A stretch of DNA of 64,000 nucleotides from Bacteroidales bacterium (GCA_015061145.1 SUXD01000002.1:62001-126000), one strand, 5' to 3'; counted from the stretch's first letter, positions 54,219 to 63,715 are shown. Numbers and translations: made by a program. Notes: generated by a model not told the origin, from the letters alone.

Positions 54219-55121
54219 TCAGGAAATATTGTGCGTCATTGCATAACGCACCAATTCGGCGAGCGTTTTCAGCTGCAGCTTTTCCGAAAGATGCTTGCGA
54301 TGGGTTAGCACCGTAGTAGGCTGTACGCCCATTCTTGATGCTATTTCTTTTATTGTCAACCCTTTAGAAATCAATTCCAAACATTCTGTCTCGCGCTCGG
54401 AAAGAAGACTCGATTTACGGCTCTGTATCGACAGATGGGTACGATAACGAATGAAACGGGCGCTTTTTTTCTGCGAAGAGCACAACTGTTTCTCCATTCG
54501 ACGCACAATACTTTTAGTAAGTCCCGTTTGTAATCGCGCGCGCATCGAGAGCAAACGACGCAAATACAACAATTTAGCCTGCATGTCACCATCGGCAGCT
54601 ACATCCGTTCCCGATTGCAGAGAATCCATTGCCTGAGAGGCGCCCAACGAAACTAGCATGCCATCCAGTTCGACTAACGAAGGTTCCATGAAATCCACAG
54701 ATTCTGTTTCACGACGGGCCGTCGGACTATAATACCTCTCGTACAACGAAACGATAGACGGATAAAGCACCTCCTTTCGATAGCGGGCATCGCCTGCATA
54801 GCATTGCAACAACGGACAGAAACGCGGCATTTCTTTGCATACCCCCTCAATATATTTCTCCAAAAAAGCATCTTCTCTTTCATGATAATCCACCAGTTGC
54901 AAAAGCGCATAAGTCTGTATGTCGCCCTGAAGCCGATAATTCTTATCTTGCAACACATTCAGCACACACAACAGCAAATCGTCGCTGAAGGCTGACGAAG
55001 CGCACAAATCGCCGACCGTTTTTTCCTTTGCCTTGCAGCACAATCCGAAACGAAGAAGCATTTGCAGCCACTCTTCGTGCTCACCTAGCAAAGGCAAAAT
55101 TTTCGTGTCGCGCGTTATCAT
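54219..55121 (-). CDS. LuxR-type transcriptional regulator
   Basis: A 300-aa protein with a C-terminal LuxR helix-turn-helix (about 235-295: SERETECLELISKGLTIKEI, then ASRMGVQPTTVLTHRKHLSE). The N-terminal 220 residues contain LLRFGLCCKAKEKTVGDLC and a His/Glu-rich helical stretch (YHEREDAFLEKY), which reminds me of the Bacteroidota regulators with an iron-sulfur-repair/hemerythrin-like sensor, but the iron ligands look incomplete. It is encoded upstream of the TonB receptor on the same strand and diverges from the stress protein gene. Regulation of the receptor is inferred from position. Confidence 0.82.
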   Translation of the reverse strand: MITRDTKILPLLGEHEEWLQMLLRFGLCCKAKEKTVGDLCASSAFSDDLLLCVLNVLQDKNYRLQGDIQTYALLQLVDYHEREDAFLEKYIEGVCKEMPRFCPLLQCYAGDARYRKEVLYPSIVSLYERYYSPTARRETESVDFMEPSLVELDGMLVSLGASQAMDSLQSGTDVAADGDMQAKLLYLRRLLSMRARLQTGLTKSIVRRMEKQLCSSQKKSARFIRYRTHLSIQSRKSSLLSERETECLELISKGLTIKEIASRMGVQPTTVLTHRKHLSEKLQLKTLAELVRYAMTHNIS

Positions 55122-55217
55122 AAAAAAGACGAAAAGATTTGCCCAAAATTAATCACTTAATTTCAAAAAGCACTATCTTTATAAAAATTTTGTTTAACCA
55201 TTAAAAAACAAATTACT

Positions 55218-55457
55218 ATGGGACTTATTTGGTCAATTATCATCGGCGCATTAGCCGGTTTCTTGGGAAGCAAGATCTTCAGCGGCGCTGGCAAAGGACT
55301 GCTGCTTAACCTCATCATCGGTATTGTCGGCGGCTTTATCGGCGGCTGGATTTTCGGATTGCTCGGCATAGGCGGCGGCAGCATGCTATGGCAACTCGTA
55401 AGCGCTACAGTGGGCGCCATCGTGCTGTTGTGGATTATCTCCCTTATCAAGAAATGA
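55218..55457 (+). CDS. GlsB/YeaQ/YmgE-type small membrane protein
   Basis: A 79-aa protein of three glycine-rich membrane helices: IWSIIIGALAGFLGSKIF, LLLNLIIGIVGGFIGGWIFG and LVSATVGAIVLLWIISLIKK. This matches the transglycosylase-associated (YeaQ/YmgE) family, often linked to envelope or acid stress. A weak -7 candidate (TATCTTTA, 55174-55181) precedes it. A terminator follows the stop. It diverges from the LuxR-type regulator. Confidence 0.9.
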   Translation: MGLIWSIIIGALAGFLGSKIFSGAGKGLLLNLIIGIVGGFIGGWIFGLLGIGGGSMLWQLVSATVGAIVLLWIISLIKK

Positions 55458-55478
55458 TGCCACAACATCATCAAGGGA

Positions 55479-55511
55479 AAAATCGTCGGCATTTTGTCGA
55501 CGATTTTTTTT
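55479..55511 (+). terminator. Terminator after the YeaQ-like gene
   Basis: AAATCGTCG pairs with CGACGATTT around a 9-base loop, followed by a T run that merges with the next promoter. Confidence 0.8.
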
Positions 55512-55518
55512 ATCTTTG
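55511..55518 (+). promoter_or_regulatory. Promoter -7 box of the acyltransferase operon
   Basis: TATCTTTG matches TAnnTTTG and lies 26 bases ahead of ATG 55545. It overlaps the tail of the preceding terminator. Confidence 0.55.
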
Positions 55519-55544
55519 TCAGATATTGCAACAAACGCTAATAT

Positions 55545-56687
55545 ATGGAACAGAATTTTGACGAAATCCGCCCCTATCATCAGTCGGAAATAAATGCAGC
55601 CTTACGCAAAATTACCAGCGAAGAGCAGTTTATGACTGCATTGGCAAAACTGATGCCCGACATCGACAAAGAAGCGCTCAAAGCGAAACTCAACAGTTTC
55701 ACTACCACCAAAGAATTTCAGGGACAAATCGTTTTCCCCATCACCAACAGCATCATTGCCAAATGCAGCACTGGCGTATCGATAGACGGACTAGAATATG
55801 CTCGTCAGAAAAATAACCGGATATACATATCAAATCACCGCGACATCGTGCTCGACCCATTGCTTTTAGGCGTTTTGTTTTTTGCCAACGACATTGACAC
55901 ACCCGAAGTGGCCATAGGCAACAACCTGTTTGTCACGCCATGGATGGAACCGCTGGTGCGAATCAACAAAAACATTGTCGTGAAACGGAATGTGCCTGTA
56001 AGACAAATGCTTGAAGTATCTTCTCTGCTCTCAGCCTATATTCGATACGCCATTTGCGAAAAAAAATCGGCGCTATGGATAGCGCAACGCGAAGGACGCG
56101 CCAAAGACGCCAACGACCGCACCCAAGAGAGCCTTCTGAAAATGCTGAATATCAGCGGGAAAGATTCGTTCAAAGAGAATTTTTCGGCTCTGAATCTGTC
56201 ACCGCTCACCATCTGTTACGAATACGACCCTTGCGATTATCTGAAAGCTAAAGAGTTCCAACTGAAACGCGACAATCCGCAATACAAAAAAACGCCGCAA
56301 GATGATGCCGAAAATATGCTTACAGGAATCTTTGGATGGAAAGGCGAAATAAAATATGTCATCAGTTCGCTTGACGACGAACTGAACAGCATTCCTGACG
56401 GGACTAAGAACGAACAGTTCACCGCCCTCGCCAGACTCATAGACAAACATATTCACCGCAATTACAAGATTTTTGCGAACAACCGCGTGGCATACGACTT
56501 GCTCATGGGCGAAAACCGATTTGCCAACGAATACACAGCCGAAGAGAAAAGCAAATTCGAGAATTACTTGCAGGAACGCATTGCCAAAATTGACATTCTA
56601 AACAAAGACGAATCGTTCTTGCGCACCAAAATATTGGAAATGTACGCCAATCCGCTCAAAAACAAATTAGAAGCCATTAAAAACTGA
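55545..56687 (+). CDS. 1-acylglycerol-3-phosphate acyltransferase-like protein
   Basis: A 380-aa LPLAT/PlsC-type acyltransferase. The active-site block reads SNHRDIVLDP with His98, but the Asp is five residues on instead of the usual four, a variant of HX4D. The later motif WIAQREGRAKDANDR corresponds to the glycerol-phosphate binding block (EG). The protein is longer than PlsC, with an extra C-terminal helical part (about 280-380). No membrane helix is obvious. The substrate could be lyso-lipid or another acceptor. It is followed 5 bases later by the NigD-like gene. Confidence 0.82.
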   Translation: MEQNFDEIRPYHQSEINAALRKITSEEQFMTALAKLMPDIDKEALKAKLNSFTTTKEFQGQIVFPITNSIIAKCSTGVSIDGLEYARQKNNRIYISNHRDIVLDPLLLGVLFFANDIDTPEVAIGNNLFVTPWMEPLVRINKNIVVKRNVPVRQMLEVSSLLSAYIRYAICEKKSALWIAQREGRAKDANDRTQESLLKMLNISGKDSFKENFSALNLSPLTICYEYDPCDYLKAKEFQLKRDNPQYKKTPQDDAENMLTGIFGWKGEIKYVISSLDDELNSIPDGTKNEQFTALARLIDKHIHRNYKIFANNRVAYDLLMGENRFANEYTAEEKSKFENYLQERIAKIDILNKDESFLRTKILEMYANPLKNKLEAIKN

Positions 56688-56692
56688 CCACT

Positions 56693-57361
56693 ATGAATAA
56701 GAAAATTTGCCGTTGCGCTCTTGTAGCGTCACTGCTTGCAGTATCGCTCTGCTGCTGCGACCTCGACAAAGACGAGAAAGAAGAAGTGCAATCGTTGCAG
56801 TTCGTAACGATTGAATCTGTAATGCCCAACAGCATGAACCTTCGGCTCGACAACGGCGAACTCATAAACGTAGAGTTGGGCGAAAGCACAGCTGCCACTA
56901 CTCCTGCGGCTGGCACCCGAAGCATTGCCCTCTATAGGCAATCGCCAACGCCATACCGCCTCTATTCTATTGCCGAAGTACCAGTAGAGACTATAGAAAC
57001 GATGACAGACGAAAATGCCGACACTTTCGGGAACGACAGTACTTATTACATGAACCTTTGTTATACAGGAGCTGACTATCTGAATGTGTATTTCTCGTCG
57101 CGCTCAAGCAAAAAAGAGATGAAGCTTATCCATAACCCTGATATAGAATCGACAGCCGACACCGCTTACCTGGCGCTGCGATACAATGCCAACAGCGACA
57201 ACAGTTCTGCAAACAGCAGCAAAGCGATATCTTTCAAACTGGAGGAACTGCGCCAAGAGGGGAAAGACTCTGTCGTCATATTTGTTGATGCAAAACTGAC
57301 AGATGCCACAGGAAAATTCAAGAACAAACGCTATAATTTCATTCAAAAATGGCAAAAATAA
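56693..57361 (+). CDS. NigD-like lipoprotein
   Basis: A 222-aa lipoprotein (signal ending LAVSLCCC, Cys near 20) with DLDKDEKEE at the mature start. The mature part resembles NigD-family proteins of Bacteroidales: an N-terminal OB-like strand set (FVTIESVMPNSMNLRLDNGE) and a C-terminal Ig-like part ending KNKRYNFIQKWQK. NigD was first linked to bacteriocin loci, but most members are of unknown function. It overlaps the next gene by 13 bases. Confidence 0.82.
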   Translation: MNKKICRCALVASLLAVSLCCCDLDKDEKEEVQSLQFVTIESVMPNSMNLRLDNGELINVELGESTAATTPAAGTRSIALYRQSPTPYRLYSIAEVPVETIETMTDENADTFGNDSTYYMNLCYTGADYLNVYFSSRSSKKEMKLIHNPDIESTADTAYLALRYNANSDNSSANSSKAISFKLEELRQEGKDSVVIFVDAKLTDATGKFKNKRYNFIQKWQK

Positions 57362-58392
57362 AAGGTTTTACGTGCGTTTGCTGCATAACGCTCTCCGCAC
57401 TCTTCTGTGCATGCTCTTCACCTGACAATTACACGATAAAGGGTGACATCCAAAATGCGGAAGGCCTGATGGTGTATCTCGATGAAATCGGATTTTCCCA
57501 AACTCCGCACACCGACTCCGTCAAACTGAAAAAGAACGGGTGCTTCGCGTTCACAGGCAGCAACAAGTTTAAAGAACCTAAGTTTTTCCGCATAAGATAT
57601 GCCGGCAACTCTCTGACCATTCCGATTGACTCCACCGAAACGGTGAATATAAAAGCGCACGGTGACAAACTCGCCTTTGCAAACTCGCCAAGCGCACAAA
57701 CACTTGACTCTTTGGCAGAATATGACAAGGAGAAAATAAAGCGTATCATATACAGCAACCCAAAATCTGCCGTTGCTGTGTATGCCTTACTGCTATCTAG
57801 CAATGACAGACCAATGTTTGACATTGCCGATAAAACTGATTTTCAATTCTATGCTATGGTAGCCACCGCATACAATCTGCATCATCCCGAATCGGAATAC
57901 ACGCAATGGCTGCGAAAAATCGTTTATGACAAAAAAAATGCGCAACGGGCGCAAAAAAATCTGCAAGAAGCATTGAGAAACAGCACCGAAAAAGGGGCTT
58001 TTGACATTGCATTGCCTGATGTGAACGGGAATATTAAAAAACTGTCCGATTTAAAAGGGAAAACTGTGTTACTGACTTTCTCTTACTTCAATTCCGATTA
58101 CTACAAGGAAGAAGAAATTGCACTAAAACGCTTCTACAACGAAACAAAGAATCGCGCATTGGAGATATATGCCATCTCTTTTGACCCTGACTACGAACTG
58201 TGGCATGCCCAAGCCGCCACGCTTCCGTGGATTTCGGTGCACGACAAGCGCGCGCTTCGCTCTGTATTACTGAACACCTACAATATTTCAACGCTGCCTA
58301 CCTATTTTATCGTAAGTGCCGAGGGTGACATCATAAGCCGGCATGAAACGCTGAAGGAAGCTATAGCCGCTGCGCAGAAACAAGCACAATAA
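57349..58392 (+). CDS. DUF4369/thioredoxin-fold lipoprotein without CXXC
   Basis: A 347-aa lipoprotein (signal LSALFCAC). The N-terminal domain (YTIKGDIQNAEGLMVYLDEI) is of the DUF4369 type. From residue 215 it is thioredoxin-like (FDIALPDVNGNIKKLSDLKGKTVLLTF), ending with the cis-Pro segment ISTLPTYFIV. Where family members have WCxxC it reads SYFNSDYYKEEE, so both redox cysteines are missing. It probably binds rather than reduces disulfides. It overlaps the NigD-like gene by 13 bases, and a terminator follows. Confidence 0.85.
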   Translation: MAKIKGFTCVCCITLSALFCACSSPDNYTIKGDIQNAEGLMVYLDEIGFSQTPHTDSVKLKKNGCFAFTGSNKFKEPKFFRIRYAGNSLTIPIDSTETVNIKAHGDKLAFANSPSAQTLDSLAEYDKEKIKRIIYSNPKSAVAVYALLLSSNDRPMFDIADKTDFQFYAMVATAYNLHHPESEYTQWLRKIVYDKKNAQRAQKNLQEALRNSTEKGAFDIALPDVNGNIKKLSDLKGKTVLLTFSYFNSDYYKEEEIALKRFYNETKNRALEIYAISFDPDYELWHAQAATLPWISVHDKRALRSVLLNTYNISTLPTYFIVSAEGDIISRHETLKEAIAAAQKQAQ

Positions 58393-58397
58393 AAAAA

Positions 58398-58430
58398 ACA
58401 GCAACCGGAACATCCGAGTTGCTGTTTCCT
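58398..58430. terminator. Bidirectional terminator between convergent genes
   Basis: ACAGCAAC pairs with GTTGCTGT around a 12-base loop (with CGGA/TCCG inner pairs). A-rich on the left, T-rich on the right. It serves the thioredoxin-fold gene and prfB. Confidence 0.75.
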
Positions 58431-58456
58431 TCATATCTCTTACATAAAAGCCGGCA

Positions 58457-59567
58457 TCAATCCGCTCCGAATTCCATCAGATACGCTTTGATGAAATCAT
58501 CGATGTCACCATCCATCACTGCTTGAACATTCGAGGTCTGGTAATTCGTACGATGGTCTTTCACTCGACGGTCGTCAAACACATAACTGCGGATTTGGCT
58601 GCCCCATTCAATTTTCTTTTTGCCCGCCTCCACTTTGGCTTGTTCGGCCAAACGGTGCTGCATCTCTTTTTCATACAATATGGAACGCAAATGGCGCAAG
58701 GCGTTTTCACGGTTTTTCGGTTGATCGCGCGTTTCCGTGTTTTCTATCAGAATTTCTTCTTCTTCGCCCGTATATGGATCTTTATACTGATAGCGCAAGC
58801 GCACACCCGATTCCACCTTATTCACATTTTGTCCGCCCGCACCGCCGCTTCGGAATGTATCCCATGACATGCGTGCAGGTTCTATCACCACCTCTATGGT
58901 GTCGTCTACCAATGGCGTCACAAAAACCGAAGAGAAAGATGTCATACGCTTTCCTTGGGCATTGTAGGGCGACACACGCACTAGTCGATGCACTCCGTTC
59001 TCGCTTTTCAAGTAGCCATATGCATAGTCGCCTTCCACCTGAATGGTCACAGTCTTTATACCTGCTTCGTCACCTTCCAAAATGTTCTCAATCGTTGCTT
59101 TATAACCGTTTTTCTCACACCATCGCAAATACATACGCATCAGCATATCCGCCCAGTCCTGAGCTTCGGTACCGCCAGCGCCAGCTACGATTTTGAGCAC
59201 AGCACTCATGTGGTCACCTTCTTTCTGAAGCATATTTTTCAATTCTAGCGCTTCTATTTTGGCAAGCGCACACGAATAGGCGGCATCCACCTCTTCTTCC
59301 GAAGTCACGCCTTCCTTGTAGAAGTCGAACGACAGCTGCAACTCATCGGCAGCGTTTTTCACTTCATTGTAGTCGTCCACCCATTTCTTCAATCCTTTTA
59401 TCTTGCGCATCTGGGCCTCGGCCGCTTTCTGGTCATCCCAGAAATTAGGCACATGGGTGCGCAACTCTTCTTCTTCAATCTGTATTTGTTTGGCATCTAT
59501 GTCAAAGATACCCCCTCAACGCTTGCTCGCGTTCTAAAATGTCTTTAAGTTGGTCTGTTGTAATCAT
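58457..59567 (-). CDS. prfB: Peptide chain release factor 2, programmed +1 frameshift
   Basis: Terminates at UGA and UAA. Translation starts at ATG 59567 (MITTDQLKDILEREQALRGYL), reaches an in-frame TGA at codon 22 (59504-59502) and must shift +1 to continue as DIDAKQIQIEEEELRTHVP. The site is AGG GGG TAT CTT TGA C: an internal Shine-Dalgarno, slippery CTT, weak stop TGA followed by C, as in the well-known autoregulated prfB. The shifted frame carries GGTEAQDW, the SPYN tripeptide area (RVSPYNAQGKR, SPx type for RF2) and GGQ (GGAGGQNVNK). Full length is about 369 aa. It is in a single-gene unit beside the acyl-CoA ligase. Confidence 0.95.
59502..59515 (-). promoter_or_regulatory. prfB frameshift site
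   Basis: On the minus strand AGGGGG, three bases, CTT TGA. The SD-like purine run positions the ribosome for +1 slippage on CTT when RF2 is scarce, giving autoregulation. Confidence 0.92.
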
Positions 59568-59592
59568 TTTTATATTCTCTTTATCTTGTTTT

Positions 59593-61416
59593 TCAACAAC
59601 TAGGTTTCATTTTTGTTTCATACATGCGTTCAATTTCCTGCTTGTATTTCTCCATCACCACCGCACGCTTTATCTTCAAAGTGTTAGTAAGCTCACCCGT
59701 TTCCAGCGAAAACGATTTAGTCGTCAAGATGAATTTCTTTATCTTTTCATAATTGGCCATTCCTTCCTGAATTTTTGCGATATGTTCTTCAAGCATCTTA
59801 TAGATTCTCGAATCGGCAAGGAGTTCTTCCACACTGTTATAGGCTATATCGTGCTCTGCAGCAAAATCTTTGATATATTGTATGGCAGGATGAATGATGG
59901 CTGTAACAAAATTGCGTTTGTCGCCAATCACTACCACTTGGTCGATATACTTGTCGCTCAGCAAGCGCATCTCTATCTGCTGCGGTGCTATATACTTTCC
60001 ATTCGATGTCTTAAACAAATCTTTCAACCGTTCGGTCAGAAACAGATTATCGCCCTCGATGCGCCCGGCATCTCCGGTGCGGAACCAGCCGTCTTCGGTA
60101 AACGATTGTTTGTTTATCTCCGGTTTGTTATAGTATTCCCTGAAAATCGTCTTGCCCTTAAGCAAAATTTCATTATTCTCGCCTATCTTCACCTGCACAT
60201 CGGGCATAATCTTGCCGACAGAACCAAACACATATCCTTGCTGGTCGAAACAGCATACTGTGGCGGTACTTTCGGTCAATCCATAACCATAGCAAATTGG
60301 AATGCCGATACTGCGGAAAAACATTGCAATATGTTCGCTCAGCGAAGCACCTGCCGTTGGAAACAAAACCGCATTTTCAATGCCAAGCACTCGCTTCAAC
60401 TTGCTGAACACCAACTTATCAGCAACCGAATAGCGCAACTTGAGCCACCATGAAGGATTTTTTCCTTCTTTCAAGTGATCAATATTATATTTATGCCCTA
60501 CTGCTATGGCCCACGAAACGAATGCAATTTTTATAGGAGAGAATTTCGCAATCTGTTCTTTAATGCCAATAAACACTTTTTCCCAAAAACGTGGAACAGA
60601 ACACATCATCTCGGGATGCGTTTCTTTGAGCGAACGCTGAATGTCAGCCGGATGTCTGTTCACATAAATGGCTACGCCACGATGCAAGCAGAAATAGCAC
60701 CATGCACGTTCGAAAATATGCGATGTAGGCAAAAATGAAATGGAACGATAAGTGTCACTTATAAATGCAAGGCGAATATCATGAATGCGCATCGCTTCGC
60801 TGTAGCAGGAATGCGGGAGCACCACACCTTTCGACTCGCCGGTAGAACCCGACGTATACATCAATGTAGCGATGTCGTCCTCAGAAATGGCGCCTCTGCG
60901 ACGCTCCACCTCTTTCTCGTCTTCTTCGGTGAACGCCATTTTAAGAAAATCTTTGAAATAGACTGCCGATGGATTGTCGGATATGTTCGTCTTATCATCA
61001 AAAACCACAATCTTTTTCAGTACTGAAGTGCGCTTCATCACTTCCGCTGCCACATCATATTGATATTGCTCGCCGACAAACAATAGAGAAATATTTGCGT
61101 CATTCACAAAATAGGTCACCTGCTCGGCTGTGCTGGTAGAATACATTGGAACAGCGTATGCTCTGTTGTCGAACAAAGCGAAGTCAACTTCCATGCTTTC
61201 GGGGCAATTGGGGGCAAACACACCTACTGCCTGCTGCTCCTGCAATCCTTCGTGGCAGAGGATGCACGCAATTTTTCTTACTGTGTCCGCCAGTTCGGTC
61301 CACGAAATCGGCAACCATTGTGAAGTTTCATCGTTGCGAGTATAAAGTGCAGGACGTTCGCCGTATTTTACCGACTGACAGCGCACTATCTGCGAAATAT
61401 TATTATCATTCATCAT
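59593..61416 (-). CDS. Long-chain fatty acid--CoA ligase
   Basis: An AMP-forming synthetase of 607 aa. Motifs: the P-loop YTSGSTGESKGVVLPH, LPTSHIFERA, GYGLTESTATVCC, GWFRTGDAGRIEG, and the C-terminal LTERLKDLFKTSNGKYIAPQ. This pattern matches long-chain acyl-CoA ligases (FadD15 type). It acts at the inner membrane. Its start TAATG overlaps the rnc stop, so it is co-transcribed with acpP, fabF and rnc, consistent with lipid metabolism. Confidence 0.93.
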   Translation of the reverse strand: MMNDNNISQIVRCQSVKYGERPALYTRNDETSQWLPISWTELADTVRKIACILCHEGLQEQQAVGVFAPNCPESMEVDFALFDNRAYAVPMYSTSTAEQVTYFVNDANISLLFVGEQYQYDVAAEVMKRTSVLKKIVVFDDKTNISDNPSAVYFKDFLKMAFTEEDEKEVERRRGAISEDDIATLMYTSGSTGESKGVVLPHSCYSEAMRIHDIRLAFISDTYRSISFLPTSHIFERAWCYFCLHRGVAIYVNRHPADIQRSLKETHPEMMCSVPRFWEKVFIGIKEQIAKFSPIKIAFVSWAIAVGHKYNIDHLKEGKNPSWWLKLRYSVADKLVFSKLKRVLGIENAVLFPTAGASLSEHIAMFFRSIGIPICYGYGLTESTATVCCFDQQGYVFGSVGKIMPDVQVKIGENNEILLKGKTIFREYYNKPEINKQSFTEDGWFRTGDAGRIEGDNLFLTERLKDLFKTSNGKYIAPQQIEMRLLSDKYIDQVVVIGDKRNFVTAIIHPAIQYIKDFAAEHDIAYNSVEELLADSRIYKMLEEHIAKIQEGMANYEKIKKFILTTKSFSLETGELTNTLKIKRAVVMEKYKQEIERMYETKMKPSC

Positions 61417-62138
61417 TACTTTATCTTTTTTAACGCCATTTTAGCGGCATCTTGTTGTGATTCTTTTTTTGAATAACCTGTACCTATTGCTATCTCGTCG
61501 CCCTCAACCAAAATTTTTGTGCAAAAAAAGTCTTTGTTCCCCTCTATCTTCTTCTGATAAACAAGTACAAATTCCATTTTCAGCTTTTTTCGGCTTATCC
61601 GGGCAAGCAACTGCGACTTATAGTCCGTATCCACCACCAGCAGTTTGTTCAAATCGACATGCTTCAGCATTTCAGACTGCACGAAATGCGAGCAGAAGTC
61701 AAAACCTTTGTCTAGAAAAACTGCCCCGCAGAAAGCCTCCAGGGCATTACCGTAAATGTCATCCTTTTGCACCATGTGTTTCTGTGGCACACGCAGCAGC
61801 TTGTCCAGCCCCATCTCAACAGCAATATGATTTAAAGTTTCACGCTTCGCCAAGCGCGCACGGAGCATCGACATTTCGCCTTCTTTCTTTTCGGGAAACT
61901 TACGGTAAAGGTATTCCGCAAAGACCGTATTCAATACCGCATCTCCCAAAAATTCCAGACGCTCGTTGTTCACTACCCCCTTGTGCTCGTCAGAGAGATG
62001 CAAAGAACGGTGTGTGAACGCCTCCTTGTAATATTCAGTATTATCAGGACGAAAACCGAACTTCTCATATAAAAAAGAAAAAGCCTCTTTACGCTTTTCC
62101 TTTTTCATAAAGAGTCTTATTCTAGGAATTCTTATCAC
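61416..62138 (-). CDS. rnc: Ribonuclease III
   Basis: A double-strand-specific endoribonuclease for rRNA and mRNA processing. The 240-aa form starts at GTG 62138 and has an N-terminal extension (RIPRIRLFMKKEKRK) of the kind seen in Bacteroidales; ATG 62108 is an alternative. The catalytic block NERLEFLGDAVLN has the expected Glu and Asp, and the second motif is DIYGNALEAFCGAVFLDKG. The dsRNA-binding domain ends the protein (GYSKKESQQDAAKMALKKI). It is 2 bases after fabF. Confidence 0.93.
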   Translation of the reverse strand: MIRIPRIRLFMKKEKRKEAFSFLYEKFGFRPDNTEYYKEAFTHRSLHLSDEHKGVVNNERLEFLGDAVLNTVFAEYLYRKFPEKKEGEMSMLRARLAKRETLNHIAVEMGLDKLLRVPQKHMVQKDDIYGNALEAFCGAVFLDKGFDFCSHFVQSEMLKHVDLNKLLVVDTDYKSQLLARISRKKLKMEFVLVYQKKIEGNKDFFCTKILVEGDEIAIGTGYSKKESQQDAAKMALKKIK

Positions 62139-62140
62139 AA

Positions 62141-63403
62141 TTATTTCTGAAATTTCTTAAAAATAACACTTGCATTATGTCCCCCAAATCCAAATGTATT
62201 GGACAAAGCCGCGTTAATTGGCCGTTTTTGAGCCTTGTTAAAAGTAAAATTCAGGTTATAATCAATGTTTTCGTCCTCGTCGTCGGGCTGATGGTTTATT
62301 GTAGGAGGCACAATCCCGTCGCGAATGGCAAGAACGCACACTGCAGCCTCCAAAGCACCGGCAGCACCCAGCAAGTGTCCTGTCATCGATTTGGTGGAAC
62401 TGATGTTCAACCGATAAGCGTGTTCGCCGAACACCGATTTCACCGCCTTGGCTTCCGACACATCGCCTACTGGAGTTGATGTGCCGTGAACATTGATGTA
62501 ATCAATTTCTTCAGGTTTCATGCCCGCATCGCGCAATGCACGCTTCATTACCAGAATTGCGCCTACGCCATCGGGATGTGTAGCCGTCAAGTGATATGCA
62601 TCGGCCGACATGCCGCCGCCGACCAATTCGCAAATAATGTTCGCTCCTCGTGCAATGGCATGCTCCATTTCCTCCAACACCAGACAAGCGGAACCTTCGC
62701 CAAGCACAAAACCGTCGCGACTGGCGCTGAAAGGGCGCGAAGCCCCTTGCGGGTCGTCATTGCGGGTCGACAATGCCGTCATTGAATTGAAACCGCCTAT
62801 ACCGCTCGGCACAATCGTTGCTTCGGCTCCGCCGGTTATCATCACCTGAGCCTGTCCAAGACGAATGTAGTTATAGGAATCGATAATGGCGTTTGTAGAG
62901 GATGCGCATGCCGAAGTGGTAGAAAAATTAGGGCCGCGGAAACCATATTGTATGGAGATGTTCCCTGCAGCTATGTCCGATATGATTTTCGGAATGAAAA
63001 ATGGATTGAATTTAGGGCCTATCTCCTCGTGCGTATAGTAATAGCCTATCTCTTGCTCTATCGTAGCAAGACCGCCTATACCAGCCGCGAATATTACGCC
63101 GACCTCATCCTTGTTAGTCTTATCCAAATCCAGTCCCGAGTCCTTAATCGCATCACTGACAGCCACAAGTGCGAACTGGGTATACCGGTCCATTTTTCTC
63201 ACTTCTTTTCTGTCGAAATACGCATTAGGATCGAAGCCCTTCACCTCGCAAGCGAAACGGGTTTTGAATTTGGACGCGTCAAAATGAGTAATAGGTCCGG
63301 CTCCACTCACACCGTTTTTGAGATTCTCCCAAAAATCGGGGATATTGTTCCCCAGCGGTGTGACTGCACCCAAACCTGTTACTACCACTCTTTTTAATTC
63401 CAT
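62141..63403 (-). CDS. fabF: 3-oxoacyl-ACP synthase II
   Basis: Chain elongation in type II fatty acid synthesis. The 420-aa protein has the thiolase fold with the catalytic Cys in TTSACASSTNA, His in VHGTSTPVGD and His in GHLLGAAGA. Start MELKRVVVTGLGAVTPLG is typical. It sits 28 bases after acpP and just before rnc, the usual acpP-fabF-rnc order. Confidence 0.96.
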   Translation of the reverse strand: MELKRVVVTGLGAVTPLGNNIPDFWENLKNGVSGAGPITHFDASKFKTRFACEVKGFDPNAYFDRKEVRKMDRYTQFALVAVSDAIKDSGLDLDKTNKDEVGVIFAAGIGGLATIEQEIGYYYTHEEIGPKFNPFFIPKIISDIAAGNISIQYGFRGPNFSTTSACASSTNAIIDSYNYIRLGQAQVMITGGAEATIVPSGIGGFNSMTALSTRNDDPQGASRPFSASRDGFVLGEGSACLVLEEMEHAIARGANIICELVGGGMSADAYHLTATHPDGVGAILVMKRALRDAGMKPEEIDYINVHGTSTPVGDVSEAKAVKSVFGEHAYRLNISSTKSMTGHLLGAAGALEAAVCVLAIRDGIVPPTINHQPDDEDENIDYNLNFTFNKAQKRPINAALSNTFGFGGHNASVIFKKFQK

Positions 63404-63431
63404 ACTTTATTTAAAGAACAGGAATTAAAAA

Positions 63432-63668
63432 TTATTTTTTAAGATCTTCGATATATTTAATTGCGTCACCTACAGTTGCGATTTTTTCTGCAGATTCGTC
63501 AGGAATAGAGATTTCGAATTCTTTTTCGAATTCCATAATCAATTCCACTGTGTCAAGAGAGTCTGCACCAAGATCGTTTGTAAAACTTGCTTCTGGAGTA
63601 ACAGCAGCTTCTTCAACACCCAATTTGTCAACAATGATAGCTTTTACTTTTTCTGCAATTTCTGCCAT
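63432..63668 (-). CDS. acpP: Acyl carrier protein
   Basis: Carries growing acyl chains on phosphopantetheine. The 78-aa acidic protein has the attachment motif [10 protein letters not shown] with Ser37. The codon choice is biased as for highly expressed genes. A 7/8 -7 match (CATCTTTG, 63736-63729 on the minus strand) lies about 60 bases upstream and may be its promoter. It diverges from purN. Confidence 0.97.
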   Translation of the reverse strand: MAEIAEKVKAIIVDKLGVEEAAVTPEASFTNDLGADSLDTVELIMEFEKEFEISIPDESAEKIATVGDAIKYIEDLKK

Positions 63669-63715
63669 AACTTAAAAATTTTAGATTGATAAAATAAATT
63701 TGTCTATTTTTTTCT

